DNA of 64,000 bases from assembly GCA_019054805.1 (NCBI GenBank), contig JAHQIY010000003.1, forward strand, positions 9,114,001-9,178,000, given 5' to 3'. This document shows, in pieces, positions 11,421 through 23,160 of the stretch (within the stretch, counting starts at the first letter, position 1; every line of letters starts with the position of its first letter). The position numbers and the translations under genes are program-made. The notes beneath the pieces were generated by a model, which saw only the letters and a list, made by a program, of their open reading frames with translations, had not been told where the DNA came from and did no database searches. This stretch comes from Brachionus manjavacas (taxonomy: Eukaryota > Rotifera > Eurotatoria > Ploima > Brachionidae).

Positions 11421-12417
11421 TTACTCAGATGATAAATGACAATCAATCGCTTATTGAATTAAAATTAGGCCAAATTATTTTATTCAAATTTTTTGTTTTT
11501 ATTTTCAAGTATATTATTTAATTGTTTCGTTTTATTTAATTTGTTTAGAAGAAATAAAAATCGAATCTTTTTTTATTATATTTGACACTATTTATTAATT
11601 TTGTTATTGTTAATTAAAAATAACACTATTTTCAGTATTTTTGTTTTATAAAATTATTTGATGTTGCTCTTCTTCTGTCTTAAACTTAATTATTTTATTT
11701 TTATTTTAGAATTTTTTTTTACATCGTATTTTTGCATTACATCTTTAAGGCATCCATTGAATAAATAAATAATTAAAAATTTTTGTTTTATATATATTAT
11801 ACGCGTTTAACAATATCAGTAAAACATAATAAATACAGTGCAACTGCCAAATATTGAGTTAGTTAATTATATAAAAATGCTACAAAAATCTGATTATTTA
11901 ATTTTTTGACATTGATTATACTCTTTTTTATTAAATTAATAATTAATAATTAAATTAATTCTTTCGATATTATTAATTTAAGAAATAAAAACAATCAATT
12001 TATTTTAAGTTTTTTTCCTATAATTTATTAATAATTTAGCTGAATGTTTAAATTTTAAATTTTTTTTGATATTTTTCATTTGACCTTCCACTAAAATAGA
12101 TATTTATTAAAAAACCTTAGCTTACATTGCTTCAACTACATACCACAAACTTCCAAATAGTTTTAAATGGTTATACTTTGAAAAATTCATATTTTCAAAA
12201 AGAAAATATTAAAAATTAAATATGGAAAAAATGTTAAATTTTAGTATCATTGACACAATAGAAAAAAAAGCTTTAAAATTTGAATAAATTTGAATTTTGT
12301 TATTGGAAAATTTTTAATTTTCCTATACATTTAATGTTGGTTGCTAGGTAGTGAAAAATAAAATATTTTTTAATATGAAATCTTAATTATTTTTCAGAAA
12401 AAATTGATAATTGACAA

Positions 12418-12645
12418 AATGGAAACGAAAAAATTGGAAAATTTGCCAAAAATTTACAAATTTATAGGTTTTGATCTAATACCTAAAACAGAAAAAAAAC
12501 TAAACGAAAACTTGAAGCAAATTAAAATAATTGATGATGTTTTCAGTCCAGATGATTTGAGAGATGATGAAGAAATAGAACCGTCAATCTACGTAATTTT
12601 CTTTTAAACCAATTTAAATAATCTTCATTTTAATTATTAGAAGGG
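12418..12645 (+). CDS. Possible small two-exon gene, unknown function
   Basis: An ATG at 12418 opens METKKLENLPKIYKFIGFDL, continuing through an acidic stretch (DDVFSPDDLRDDEEIEP). A donor GTAATT after ATCTAC near 12592 and an acceptor TTATTAG near 12642 would join in frame to KGKKLGRNQRAC and a stop TAA, giving about 70 residues. The second exon therefore extends slightly past the coordinates given. The charged, low-bias composition and the in-frame short intron look gene-like, but I recognise no family. It lies alone among repeats, so it could be a chance ORF or a transposon remnant. Confidence 0.3.
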
Positions 12646-12782
12646 AAAAAAACTCGGAAGAAATCAGAGAGCATGTTAAAAATCTAAGCTTCGAATCGAA
12701 TTTTTATTTTTTTTTAATTTTTACTTTTTTTTTTATTCAAATTATTTTATTTTTGTCGAATTTTCTTTATAATAGTTTTTCC

Positions 12783-13082
12783 AAATAAAATTTGAAAAAT
12801 TACCAGAATTTACGTAAATTTAGTTAATTTTAAGTGGATTGACGTAAAATTACGCAAAAATCAATAAAAGAAGAGAATTCTTTATTTTTTTTTCGAATTT
12901 CACCTTGAATAAATAGATATTTGTTTATAGTTTTTTATTTTTATTCATTTATTCTTTTAATAAAGGGGTAATTAAAAAAAAAACTAAAAAATTCTCACCA
13001 ATTGATTTTTAAAATTAGCTATATTGATTTTTATGTAATTTTACGTAATTTCACTTAATTTTACCAGAATCTACGTAAATAC
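12783..13082. repeat. Fold-back element with TTACGTAA motifs
   Basis: The left arm (TTAAGTGGATTGACGTAAAA, then ACGCAAAAATCAATA) and the right arm read from the minus strand (TTAAGTGAAATTACGTAAAA, then ACATAAAAATCAATA) are inverted copies around an A+T-rich centre. CCAGAATTTACGTAAAT and CCAGAATCTACGTAAAT lie near the two ends. No ORF. Likely a MITE. Confidence 0.5.
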
Positions 13083-13224
13083 AATATTATTTTAGAACCC
13101 CTGTATATTTAATGATTTAAAAAGAGGTTCTCAAGTTTCACATGCCACAGGAAAGTTAACCTCGGTATTTGCGTTCTTAATTGAACATTTACTCATTGTA
13201 ACTTAAATTAGTTTTAAATTCTGT

Positions 13225-13675
13225 TTACTGCTTATCTTAGTAGTAGTAGTAATAGTAGTAGTAGTATAAATGCTGTGGGAGACTTGAGTCTCCAAGTATT
13301 GGCGCACGTAGACGCCCCACTATAAACAGCCAATTGCCAATTTTTTTTAAATAAGCTATTTTTATATAACTTATTTTTACATATTTAAAATTAACTTTTT
13401 TTTACATAGTTTTAAATATCCTGTTTTTAGATTCAAGAAAAAATTTTTAAACTTTGCATTAAACAAACATTTTTTTATAGATATTTTTTTATTTTTTTTT
13501 TCATCTCAGTAACTTGTCTATTCTTCTTTTAAAAATGTTTGTATTTGTGAAGCTCTTAGTCGCCGCATCAAGAGTGTTCCAATTTCCGGCTGTCCGATAA
13601 GTGAAGAAATTATGACGGACTCCACAATTGCGCACCAGCTTTCGATTGACATTTGACCTCGCCTTATCTTATACC
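13225..13675 (-). mobile_element. CR1/L2-like LINE 3' fragment with hairpin 3' end
   Basis: The minus strand encodes a typical CR1/L2 C-terminus (FFTYRTAGNWNTLDAAT, then IFKRRIDKLL). At the 3' side lies a branched structure: GGAGAC/GTCTCC (13278-13293), GGCG/CGCC (13301-13316) and outer GCTG/CAGC (13272-13330), then an ACT-rich triplet tail (13238-13266). Its upstream end is cut by the hAT-like MITE at 13676. Confidence 0.6.
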
Positions 13676-13835
13676 CAGAGTTGTTTAAAAGTCACAAGTA
13701 TCAAGTCAAGTCTAAGTTCGGACTTTTTTTTATTAACTTGGACTTAACTTTAATGACTTTGCAAAAAAATCATTTGGTCGGATTTAGACCAAAAAAAAAT
13801 TTTTAAATCCGGATTTGGACTTTTTAACAACTCTG
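13676..13835. mobile_element. hAT-like MITE, copy 2
   Basis: Starts CAGAGTTGTTTAAAAGTCAC and ends GGACTTTTTAACAACTCTG, so the TIRs are clear; 160 bp. The 8-bp flanks do not match. It sits exactly at the junction of two LINE fragments of opposite orientation. Confidence 0.75.
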
Positions 13836-13839
13836 GTCT

Positions 13840-14245
13840 AGAGTACGCATCATTTGCATGGAACTCCTCCATAAAGAAAGATAAAAATTCTCTAAGAGGG
13901 TACAAAGAAGAGCTACCAAAATATTACCAGAACTATGGAATTTAGACTCCGAGACCAGGCTAAAGAAGCAAACACTTAAAGAAATAAGAGAAAGGGGAGA
14001 TCTAATCCAATTTTTCAAAATTTACAAACATATAAAAGTAGTAAAGTAGTACCAATGTGGAAAAAACTTGATAGTGAGATTTTAAATGCAAAAACAGTAG
14101 ATTCAAAAATTTAAATATTAGGATATGGATCAGAGATAAAAAATCAGAGAAAAAAGATAGCTGCCAATATAGGATTACTAGTTCAGACCCTATTTAGAGT
14201 GATTAGTCGTGTTGCAGTCTTTAATTATTATTATTATTAATTATC
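13840..14245 (+). mobile_element. CR1/L2-like LINE 3' fragment
   Basis: The plus strand reads KRVQRRATKILPELWNLDSE, then RLKKQTLKEIRERGDLIQFF, the standard C-terminal part of CR1/L2-type ORF2 (VQRRATKLI..R..GDLI..FKI). It ends near a short TTA-repeat tail at about 14225-14240. Stops are present after the conserved stretch. Confidence 0.6.
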
Positions 14246-14734
14246 ACATCAATTATAACTTAATAAATTAATAAAATTACGAAGCAGATACTAAAGGATA
14301 ATTAATTAGTGATGCTTAGATTAAAAAACATCAGTTTTTAAAAAGGAACTTAGATATTTAAATTTAAATAAATGGTTTAGATAAAGTTAAATCAAGAATG
14401 ATATTTCTTAGTGCCAAGAAGATAGATGATGATTTTAATTAAATCAGAGACACAATTTTTACTCTTTTTTGCTTTTTTTTTTAGAATATGCTACTTTAAA
14501 AATTTAATTATTAAAAAATTCTTTTCAAATTTTTATTATTATAGCTATTTTTTTACCTCTTAGGAAATAAAATTTTAGAGTTTTTAAAATTTTGTTTAAG
14601 ATGTTCTACATCAAAAAAATTTTGTTGGAAGTTTATTGAAATAAAATTTGCTTTTGTTTATTTCTGTTTAATATATCTTATTTCAAGTTTAAAAAATTAT
14701 CACAATTTGATATTTTCATGAACAAAATCATTAA

Positions 14735-14865
14735 AATGAAATAGAAAATTTGCTAAGAGAGAGCGGCAATATGATGTTTTGAAGAGTTTCGGAGAGGTCG
14801 TTGATGTAGATGATGAACAAGACCGGGCCAAGCACTGAGCCTTGTGGTACAGGGTAATACAAAAA
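14735..14865 (-). mobile_element. LINE RT fragment
   Basis: The minus strand reads VPQGSVLGPVLFIIYINDLS, the conserved RT block before the catalytic (F/Y)xDD motif. Only about 40 codons survive and nothing recognisable flanks them. Confidence 0.6.
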
Positions 14866-14899
14866 AATTTTTGAGATGCCATTTTGCATCGTTTTTTTT

Positions 14900-17437
14900 T
14901 GTAGATAATTTTATTTAAAAATACATTTAAGTTAAAAACAGATAATTAATTTTTCAAAAAGTTGTTTTTTTAACAAATATTTTATTTTGAACATTCAAGT
15001 GATTTTCATTGTTCAACCGCCGGAAATTTTTTTAAATTAAACAATTAAAAAATTCTAAACTTTTTTAATAAAGCTATTTTTTTGTTTGATACATTTATTT
15101 AATTTTTTCATCAAAAGACATTCAAATATGAAATTTTAATTACAGTCTTGTTTCGTAAAAAATTCACTCATTCCTGATATTCTTTATCTGATATATTAAA
15201 AACTAGTACCGTTGCTGTATATTAAACTTAAATTTTAACTAGCATAGTGTTGAGATTAGACATATTTTTGAACCATATTTAAAAACTTAGATTATAAGAA
15301 AATTTAACTAATAAAAAAATCAACTTTTATTATCTTTCATTAAAAGATTTTTTAGTTTCTCATTTCAAATTATTTATTAGCAAAATTTCGTAAAAATTTT
15401 ACCTTCATGTCGAAATTAACTAGTTTACGTTTATTGTGTGTATTTAATTATTTTTTGTTGAAAATAATTATTTTACTGTCCAAATTAGTAAGAAGTTGAA
15501 TATTGTTGTAAATAATTACTTTCTGTTGAGATTAATTATCAAATGTTGAAAAATTAAAATTACATTTTTAATAAAAATTTTTTTTAACAAATAATTTTTT
15601 GAAAATTTAAATAAATTTTGTTGAAAATCTATCATACTATACAATATTTAGTTTTGAGTCGAAGAATTTAAAAATAAAATTGAATAAAAATGTCTGTATC
15701 ATCGCTTTTTTTCACTATCATTGTTCAATAATTGGCAAGTAAGTGAAAAAAGCGGCTAAAGTTCAAAAAAATTGTGAAAAAAAGCGACTAATTATGATTG
15801 ACCAATAAATTTATTATTTTTGTATTATAATAAAATTAAAAAAAAAGAAGGCGTTAATTAAGCTAAACAAATGCAAATTATGCAAAAAAATAAAAAAACC
15901 AAAAAATAAAGTCAAATGAACAAAATTTTTTAAAATTGAAAGTAAAATATTTATTCGATAAAAATTCATGTCTTCTGCCGAAAACAAAAAATTGTTTGAG
16001 CCTTTAGATAAAATCTCACCTCATAGGATTAAAAAATTATCTTAAATTCAGCTACGATTATCACAAACTCAGAAAACAGTTTCAATTTAAGCTCTATTAG
16101 AAATTTCTAAGAAAAAAAATCCTTTTAATTTTTGGAAGGTAAACAAACTTAAAGTTCAATTTGCGATCATTTTTTTTATCTTAACATAATTAGAATTAAT
16201 TTTATTTTTAATTTCTAAATTAATATATTTGTTTGTTATAAATATCTTAAAACTTTAAATTCTATTTACAAATGTTATTATATATTTTTATTAAAAAATA
16301 TTTTATTTAAATGTATTTATTTAATTTGTCTTAGATATTCAAAATGTTGTTAGGAGAATTTGAAGAATAATTAAAGAAGTCAATTTCGCTATTCTTTTCA
16401 GAACTGATTTCTTTATTTAAGACTTAAAACTCATCTAATAAATTGTTAAAATATTTTAACCTAAATCTACTTATTTTTAATAAAATCTATGCTGCTAAAA
16501 AAGTCAGTCTTGTTATGATAACAATTTTGTATTACTAGATGATTATATTGTAAAGATTTATGAAAATAAGAATGTTATATTTCTGATAAAAAACAAAGGT
16601 TGACCATTTATTAAAAATCATACTTTTAAATTGCTTATTTTTATATTTTTTTACATCTAGCTAAATTTATTTTGGATTATTTTTGAAGAGAGTTTAAGAA
16701 TTGGCTTTAAATACAAATTAATTAAATTTAATTATAATACTTCAAAATTATTATAAATATTCTTCATTTTTATAACAGACTTCACTTCTACTTATGTATT
16801 AAATTGAATAAAAATGAAGTATGAGCTGAGCTCGTGTAAAGTTTCAAATGATTCAAATAAAAGTTTCAAATTATCTTCTATTCTTTATTTTATTTTTTTT
16901 TTAAATTAATAAAATAAAAATGATAAATTATTAATATTATAATAATTAATATACAAATCACTTTTAATGATGAAACTGGCATGATGCTGAGTCACGTGAA
17001 AATCGGCACGCACTTAAAAAACAAGATTCAAGATGAATTTGCAGTTATTCCAGATATCAAAAGTTATTTTATGATCTTTTCTATTGAAATAATTAATTAC
17101 TAAACAAAAAATTCATTAAATATATTTTCTTATTATTTTTTTATTATAAACAAAATTATCAACAAATAAAGACAATAATCTGCTACGACAAAATATTTCC
17201 AATACCAAATTAAGCATTGATACGATTCTCTAAAAGCTTTTTAGTAAAAAATCTCAAAGATAGAAAACATTTATTTTGCTCATTTTAAATCATGGAAACT
17301 ATTTAAAATGAAAAAAAAGCTAAATAAATAAAATTCAACAAGAATTTCAAAAAATATTTACAAATAAAGAAAAAAGATTAATCAGTAGGAAAAATAAATC
17401 TAATAACCGGCTTGGATGTAATTTTTTTTTCAAATGT
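14900..17437. other. Intergenic A+T-rich stretch
   Basis: About 2.5 kb downstream of mLST8 (which is on the minus strand) with no convincing ORF, RNA gene or clear repeat. Long poly-A/T runs dominate. Confidence 0.6.
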
Positions 17438-18759
17438 CTATGTGTCCGAGAAAGCAATGCATACAACAGGTTTTTGATGACCAATAAAGTCTCGCTTAAT
17501 TTCACCTGTTTTGACTGCCCAGAGCCTAGCCACCTTATCGGAAGATGCCGTTAGCAAATACTCTGAGTCACAGGTGAACGCCAAATCCCAAATCCATTTA
17601 CTTCCACTTTGTTTGCTCTCTTTGCACTCGCTAATCAAACTAAAATCGACCGTTCGCCAAATCTTAGCTGTGCCATCTGCTGAAGAAGTTGCTAAAAGTC
17701 TAAATAAAATCCTTCTAAAAATTCTCCGAATTTAACTTTTATTCTAAGCTTACGTTGAATCAGGGCTAAATAAACACTTAAGAGCATAGCGCTTATGAAA
17801 CTGATTTATCTGGCACCTTCGCAGCATGGTTGAGTTGTCGCCTTGGCCACCTGACAAAAGCCAATAAAAGCAATATCCCTTTGAAAAAATTTTTAAATTT
17901 AATTTTTAATTAAATAATAGAAATCTTACTTCATTGTTGACCGCTGCCATCATTGTTCCCTCCTGATTTATCGATATACTTCTAATGGTACTTTTTGATT
18001 CTTCCGGCTTAGATTACAATTAGATTATTTAAAATTTAATTTTAAATATTTCATTTTAATTTTTCTCTCATTTTTCTGCTTTTCTCTCGATTTTTTTATC
18101 TTATAAAACTAAAAATTTGACCTTTTTTTATCTCTTAATTAGATTCAAATAAATCTTAGAAAAATCTTAGATAATGATTTTGGTTTGAGAAAAAAATTAT
18201 GTCCAAATACCATGACAAGAGTTTCAGCTTGGTCAGTTCGAATGTCCCATCTGTACATGGCTCCTTTGTCATCGCCAAATACAAATTCAAGCTGATTGGG
18301 ATGAAGAGCTAATGCAGTAATTGGCATCGAATGCTCAAAGCTAGATGAACACTTGATGTTTCTCATGTCCCATAGTTTGATGCTTTTATTTTCGCCAGCC
18401 GTGTACATACATGTTCCTTTGTCCTTAAAGCCGATGGCGATGGTGTTTTTGACAACTCCGTCCAAGTTCATGAGCAAATTTTGGGTATTCGATTGAATGT
18501 CGTATATACACACTTGTTGATAGCCACCAGTAGCCATCAAATTTTTGTTCGGATGGAAAGCCATGCAGTTTACCTGCTTAAAAAAAATTCGTTTAAGATT
18601 AAGTAGAGTAGGTCCTTAAAAATTAAAAAATTTCTCGACACTTACACTTTCATTGTGTTGAAGAATTTTGTAGCACATTGCATTGTGTGGATGCCACAAG
18701 CGAATCGTGTGGTCATAGCCAGAGGTGGCAAAAAGTATTTGATTAGCCGATGAATTCAT
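17438..18759 (-). CDS. MLST8: mLST8 (GbetaL), WD40 subunit of TOR complexes
   Basis: mLST8 is the seven-bladed WD40 protein that binds the kinase domain of mTOR in TORC1 and TORC2. Start ATG is at 18757-18759 ([20 protein letters not shown]). Exon 1 ends near 18648; exon 2 (about 18570-18210) carries [28 protein letters not shown] and [20 protein letters not shown]; exon 3 (about 18010-17940) carries [19 protein letters not shown]; exon 4 (about 17872-17755) [14 protein letters not shown]; the last exon (about 17700-17438) [20 protein letters not shown] and [20 protein letters not shown]. These match human mLST8 blade by blade from memory (for example TASSDNLARLW, GEIKREYGGHQKAVVC). Introns are short. 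The gene looks complete and ordinary, roughly 310 residues as in the family. Confidence 0.93.
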
Positions 18760-18925
18760 CGTACGATTGAAGAGAACTTGTCTTTAAGTGTTTAAATTTT
18801 TTTCTTAATTATTCTAGTATTGCTACACCCTCTATCTAAAAATTTTAAATAATTTGAAATTTTTAAATATGCGAACAACAAGCATTCCTATTCCAACTTG
18901 TATCCTTTGATCAAAATAGAATTTA

Positions 18926-19410
18926 AATCATACCATTAATTGAGAAAACGAAAAATTGAGCTGATAAAAAATTTGAAAAAAAATTGAGTCACGTGGTTTT
19001 ACATTTTTAGGAAGTATTATGCAAATTTAAAAGTTAAGAAACAAACATAACAAAATATAAATCGAATAAAAAAAATTAATTTATATTTGAAATGATTATT
19101 GAAAATTTTAGATAAAAAATTTAATTCTTCTTTATTTTAAAATAAATTCCAAATTCATTTAAACAATCAATTTTCAATTTTACATGAAATTTGCTCAAAT
19201 TCATCATTATACGAAACGCTTTAATGATATACCATTAGAGGAATTTAAATTTTTGTCTAAATTTATCAATAACTTCAAATATTTAAAAAAAATTAATTTT
19301 TTTACTCGATTTATATTTTGTTATGTTTGTTTCTTAACTTTTAAATTTGCACAATACTTACCAAAAATGTAAAACTAAATTTTTCGTTTTCTCAATTAAT
19401 GGTATGATAA
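18926..19410. repeat. Long fold-back repeat (arms about 150-180 bp)
   Basis: The left arm runs from TCATACCATTAATTGAGAAA (about 18926) to near 19105; the right arm (about 19260-19410) is its reverse complement, with shared blocks such as AAGTTAAGAAACAAACATAA. Arm identity is high, so the element is fairly young. No transposase. A short reading frame inside the right arm has no support as a gene. Confidence 0.75.
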
Positions 19411-20926
19411 AATAATTTAAATTTTGCTGTAAATTTCAAGTTTTGTTTGTTTTGGTCAATTACTTAGAAACAGACTCATTTGATTTTTCTTTGAAACCAA
19501 ATATTTCTTACTGAATACAAAAAAAAAATAATTTTTTTAATAGAACAAATCTAGAAGTAAAAATTTCTCATTTTTCTAATTAAATAAATAATTGCGTTTA
19601 CTTTAAGTGTCTGGTATACGGTGCTATAATTCAAAAGAAAAAAGAAATTGAATTATTTTTTTCTTATTAAAATTTTACATTCATAAAAAATAAATAAAAA
19701 AAAAGTGAAAGAATAGATTTTAAAAAAATTCCAAGAATGCTAGAATCTTAAACAAAAGTAAAACGATCTGAATTTTTTTTCATCTTAGTAAATGCTTGAA
19801 AATAAAAATAAAGATTTTAATGTAGAGTTTTATTTTTGAAATAAAATGAGTAAATTTCTTTTACGGATTGATCGAAATTTTATTTTATCATTACAGATCA
19901 TGAATTAATAAATAATAACTCGTTAATTATTAATTTTTGTCTGAAAGAGAGATCCAGTCCAAACTGTCAGTGTTTTGCTATCATATTTTTTTTTTAAATT
20001 GATAAAAGTTAATCTTAAAAGTTTAAAACTCTTTTTTTTTATTCTTTAAAGATTGAAGATTTTTCCAGAAGCTTTTTTGCAAGATTCAATTTATGAAAAA
20101 AATATCATAACCAAATTTAGATATTTTGGTAAAAAAATTTACGGAATTTTTCTTTTTTCCACTCAGATAAAAAAACATATTAAAAAGGCTTAAATCTAAT
20201 TTTATCTAATTTTTTGATTTTACTTCTTCTATTTATAATTTTACCAGTTGGTTCCAATTTTTTTAAACTAAATGCGGTTCATAAACTTTGGCTTTTTAAT
20301 TATTTTCTTGATGAATTAATAAAATAAAAACAAAATATTTGAAATCAGTTTTTTGAAAAAAAATTAACGCTAAACTAAATCTAATTTATTAATGATATTT
20401 AAAATTTTTAATTTGCCATCCAACTACAATTTTCTTGAATTGAACAATTAATATCGACATCGATTGATATTCAAATTTTAATATCAATACGCTTTGGTTC
20501 GTTTTAATATGTTCATTGAATAATATATTTTGGATTTTTTATTTTAATCTGACTATTTACACCGACTTTTATGTACTTTAGGCCATAGATTGAGAAGTCT
20601 GACGACGTCTTTTGCTTATTTTATGGTTAGTTTCCTTAAGCTTAAATTATAGTTTTTGATTTTAATTTTTTTAATCTGTACATTTTAAGTTTAGTTTGGT
20701 CACCAGATCTCTTTGTTTTCTATAATGTTCCATAAAGTAGACATTAAGGTCCTTCTTTTAAAATTGTTCCTACTATTAAACTACATAAAGATATTTTACA
20801 ATATATGGAAAATTAAATTATCCAGTTTTCTTCCATTTCTTTTCCTTTCTTTTTCCTAGCAACTTTTTTAGAAAATTCGAGGAAATAAAAAGGCGAGAGA
20901 ATTTCTTATTTCTTTAAATTCCTGAA

Positions 20927-21486
20927 GCTAAAGAAATGGAAGAAGAATGGAAAGAAAACGAACAAGATATTTTTAATTTGTCCTTTAATTAAATATAACT
21001 AAATTTATCTTCGCTTATTGATGGGGGAAAAGGATTAAAAGTTGAAATGAAACGATATTTCTACTTCCATGATGGTGTCTATGACTCTTTTGGGCTAGAT
21101 TTTTTTTTTCAACCGTATTTTTTCTGAGGAAGGTTAAATAATTAAAAATACAAATAAAAAGAATAAAAATTAAAAAAATAAAAAAATAATTGAAGTATGG
21201 TAAAAAATAATCTATTACGAAAGTTAAAAAAAAAGAAAGAAGCTGGTTTAGTAGGGTTTTATGAATTAAAGGTATTCAGACTTAGACCAAAAGAGTTTCA
21301 CTTTTAATCATTTTGCCCCATCAATAAGCGAAGATAAATTTAGTTATATTTAATTAAAGGACAAATTAAAACTATCTTGTTCGTTTTCTTTCCATTCTTC
21401 TTCCATTTCTTTAGCTTCTTAATGTATTTTTTCTGAGGAAGGTTAAATAATTAAAATACAAATAAAAAGAATAAAAATTAAAAAAC
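20927..21486. repeat. Composite inverted plus direct repeat
   Basis: About 130 bp near 20927-21058 (GCTAAAGAAATGGAAGAAGA onward) recurs inverted at about 21300-21424 with few differences. A further block, TTTTTTCTGAGGAAGGTTAA and its A-rich continuation, recurs in direct orientation at about 21115-21180 and 21421-21486. The left copy would read AKEMEEEWKENEQD then soon a stop, so it may be a fragment of a coding exon, but no gene can be traced. Confidence 0.65.
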
Positions 21487-21499
21487 ACAAAAAATGTTT

Positions 21500-22970
21500 T
21501 TCTTTTTAAAAATTCTATTTAAATCCAAACAGAGCATTATCTTTTATTTTAAGTGAAAAATCATAGCAAAACTTAACGTAGTGTCTTATTTTAAAAAAAG
21601 TCGACCAAATAAACACAGTTAAAATCAATTTGCTCTTAAATTAAATAAAAGTAAAGTAGATTGTTTATTCAAGTATTTATGAGTCAACTTTTTATCAAAA
21701 AAAAACTTAAAAGTAAAAGAAATTTTTCTATCACAAATCGTTTGCACTGGCTCAGAAATAATTATTTTAAATTCATTTAAAACCAAGATCACTTTTGATT
21801 TTATTCTTTTCAAGATAAAAACTAATTTATATAGATGAATTTTCCTTGTAATCCTCAAGAGTATCTAAATTTAGTTATTTTAGTCTTAATTCAAATAAAC
21901 CAAAGCTTGACGCTAATAAGATGTTTTAAATTAAAATCGAATGAATATGGGAAATGTAACAACTGTAGATGTTTTTTTATTTGTATATAGATATGTGTTA
22001 AATAAAAATATTTGATATTTAAATCTAAGCCAGACAAGAATATTTGATGAGATATTATTAACCTGAATCTCATTATCCAGTGTTTACATTTGACTTAGAA
22101 TTTATTTATTTGTTTTATTTTATTCAACCGAAAACACTTTTTAAGTTGATTTTAGAATTCTAAATGATCCACATTTTTCAAAAATATAAATTGGAATTTA
22201 AAGTCTTAATGTCTAGTATTTTATTATATTTTTCTACTCTTTTGATTTTTTAATTTTTGTTTTTTTTTAATCTGAAGGAGCCTGATTCTGATAAAAGAAT
22301 GAATAAATAACAATAAATTAATTATTGAGTCATTTTATTATTAGGCCAAATTTTCTATTGGGGTCAACTTTTGACTTGAATTAAAAATTGAATTGAATAA
22401 AAAATAGCTCGATTTGTTTATGGTAGTTCAGTTCAAGTCAAAATTTTAACCTATAATCATCTTTTAAATTGAATAAAACTGAAATTTTTTTTTAAATAAT
22501 TTCTAGCATTTTTTTTAAACTGAAACAGCTTTACAAATTAAAAAAAATTAAAAATTACTTTGCGATCAAATCCTTTTCTTAATTTAAAACAAGATGAAAA
22601 TTATTTAAAAAAAAACGGCGACCAGAAATTTAGATCCCTAAACTCCCAAAATCAATTAACCATTATAAAATCTGAAAATAAAAGAATATGATTTTTTAAT
22701 AATATCTAATAAATTATTTATTAATTTATAAAAATGGTTGATTAAAAGCTAAGCGTATAATTGATTAAAATAACATTTATTAAAGAAATTTGAAATTTCA
22801 TTCAAAATTTTTGACCTAAAAAGTTTGATTTTAAACAAGGTTCATATGAATTTTCTAAATGTGAGATATTTACAAAAAAACAGATATTATTTTTTAGAAG
22901 AGTATCTATGTTACAATAAAATAATTTATTAACACATGGCCTTTTTTTGACTGGCAAAAATAAAACTATA
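21500..22970. other. Intergenic A+T-rich stretch
   Basis: No gene, RNA or clear repeat recognised. Short frames here have no family resemblance and low-complexity composition. Confidence 0.5.
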
Positions 22971-22976
22971 ATTAAT

Positions 22977-23160
22977 CAGAGTTGTTCTAAATGCTAAAGT
23001 CTTGAGTAAAGTCCTTAATTTTAGTGACTTTTACTTGAACTAGGCCTCCACAATTATTACCCGGAACGGCAAAGCATTCATTCACGTGGCCGTGATCATG
23101 ACTGATTAATGATCTTTCTATTGTTCCTAGTTTTGTGAAGGTCTAGTTTAAATGAGAGTC
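22977..23160. mobile_element. hAT-like MITE, copy 3 (right end lost)
   Basis: Starts CAGAGTTGTTCTAAATGCTA with the internal AAGTC/GTGACTTTTACTTGA pattern of the family. It shares the block CCACAATTATTACCCGGAAC with the copy at 28139 (diverged there) and, inverted, with the SINE-like repeats at 27.8 and 44.6 kb. The right end is not clear and runs up to the RTE fragment. Confidence 0.5.

Noticed and set aside
12340-12353. RFX X-box-like GTTGCTAGGTAGTG upstream of the small possible gene
   Set aside because: Only the first half fits the consensus; too weak to claim ciliary regulation.
13238-13266. AGT triplet run as a coding or regulatory microsatellite
   Set aside because: Better explained as the 3' tail of the minus-strand LINE next to it.
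19184-19372. 62-codon plus-strand frame
   Set aside because: Lies within the right arm of the fold-back repeat and has no family resemblance.
21625-22073. Minus-strand frames of 60-77 codons
   Set aside because: Lys/Phe/Leu-rich chance frames with no splice context or family match.
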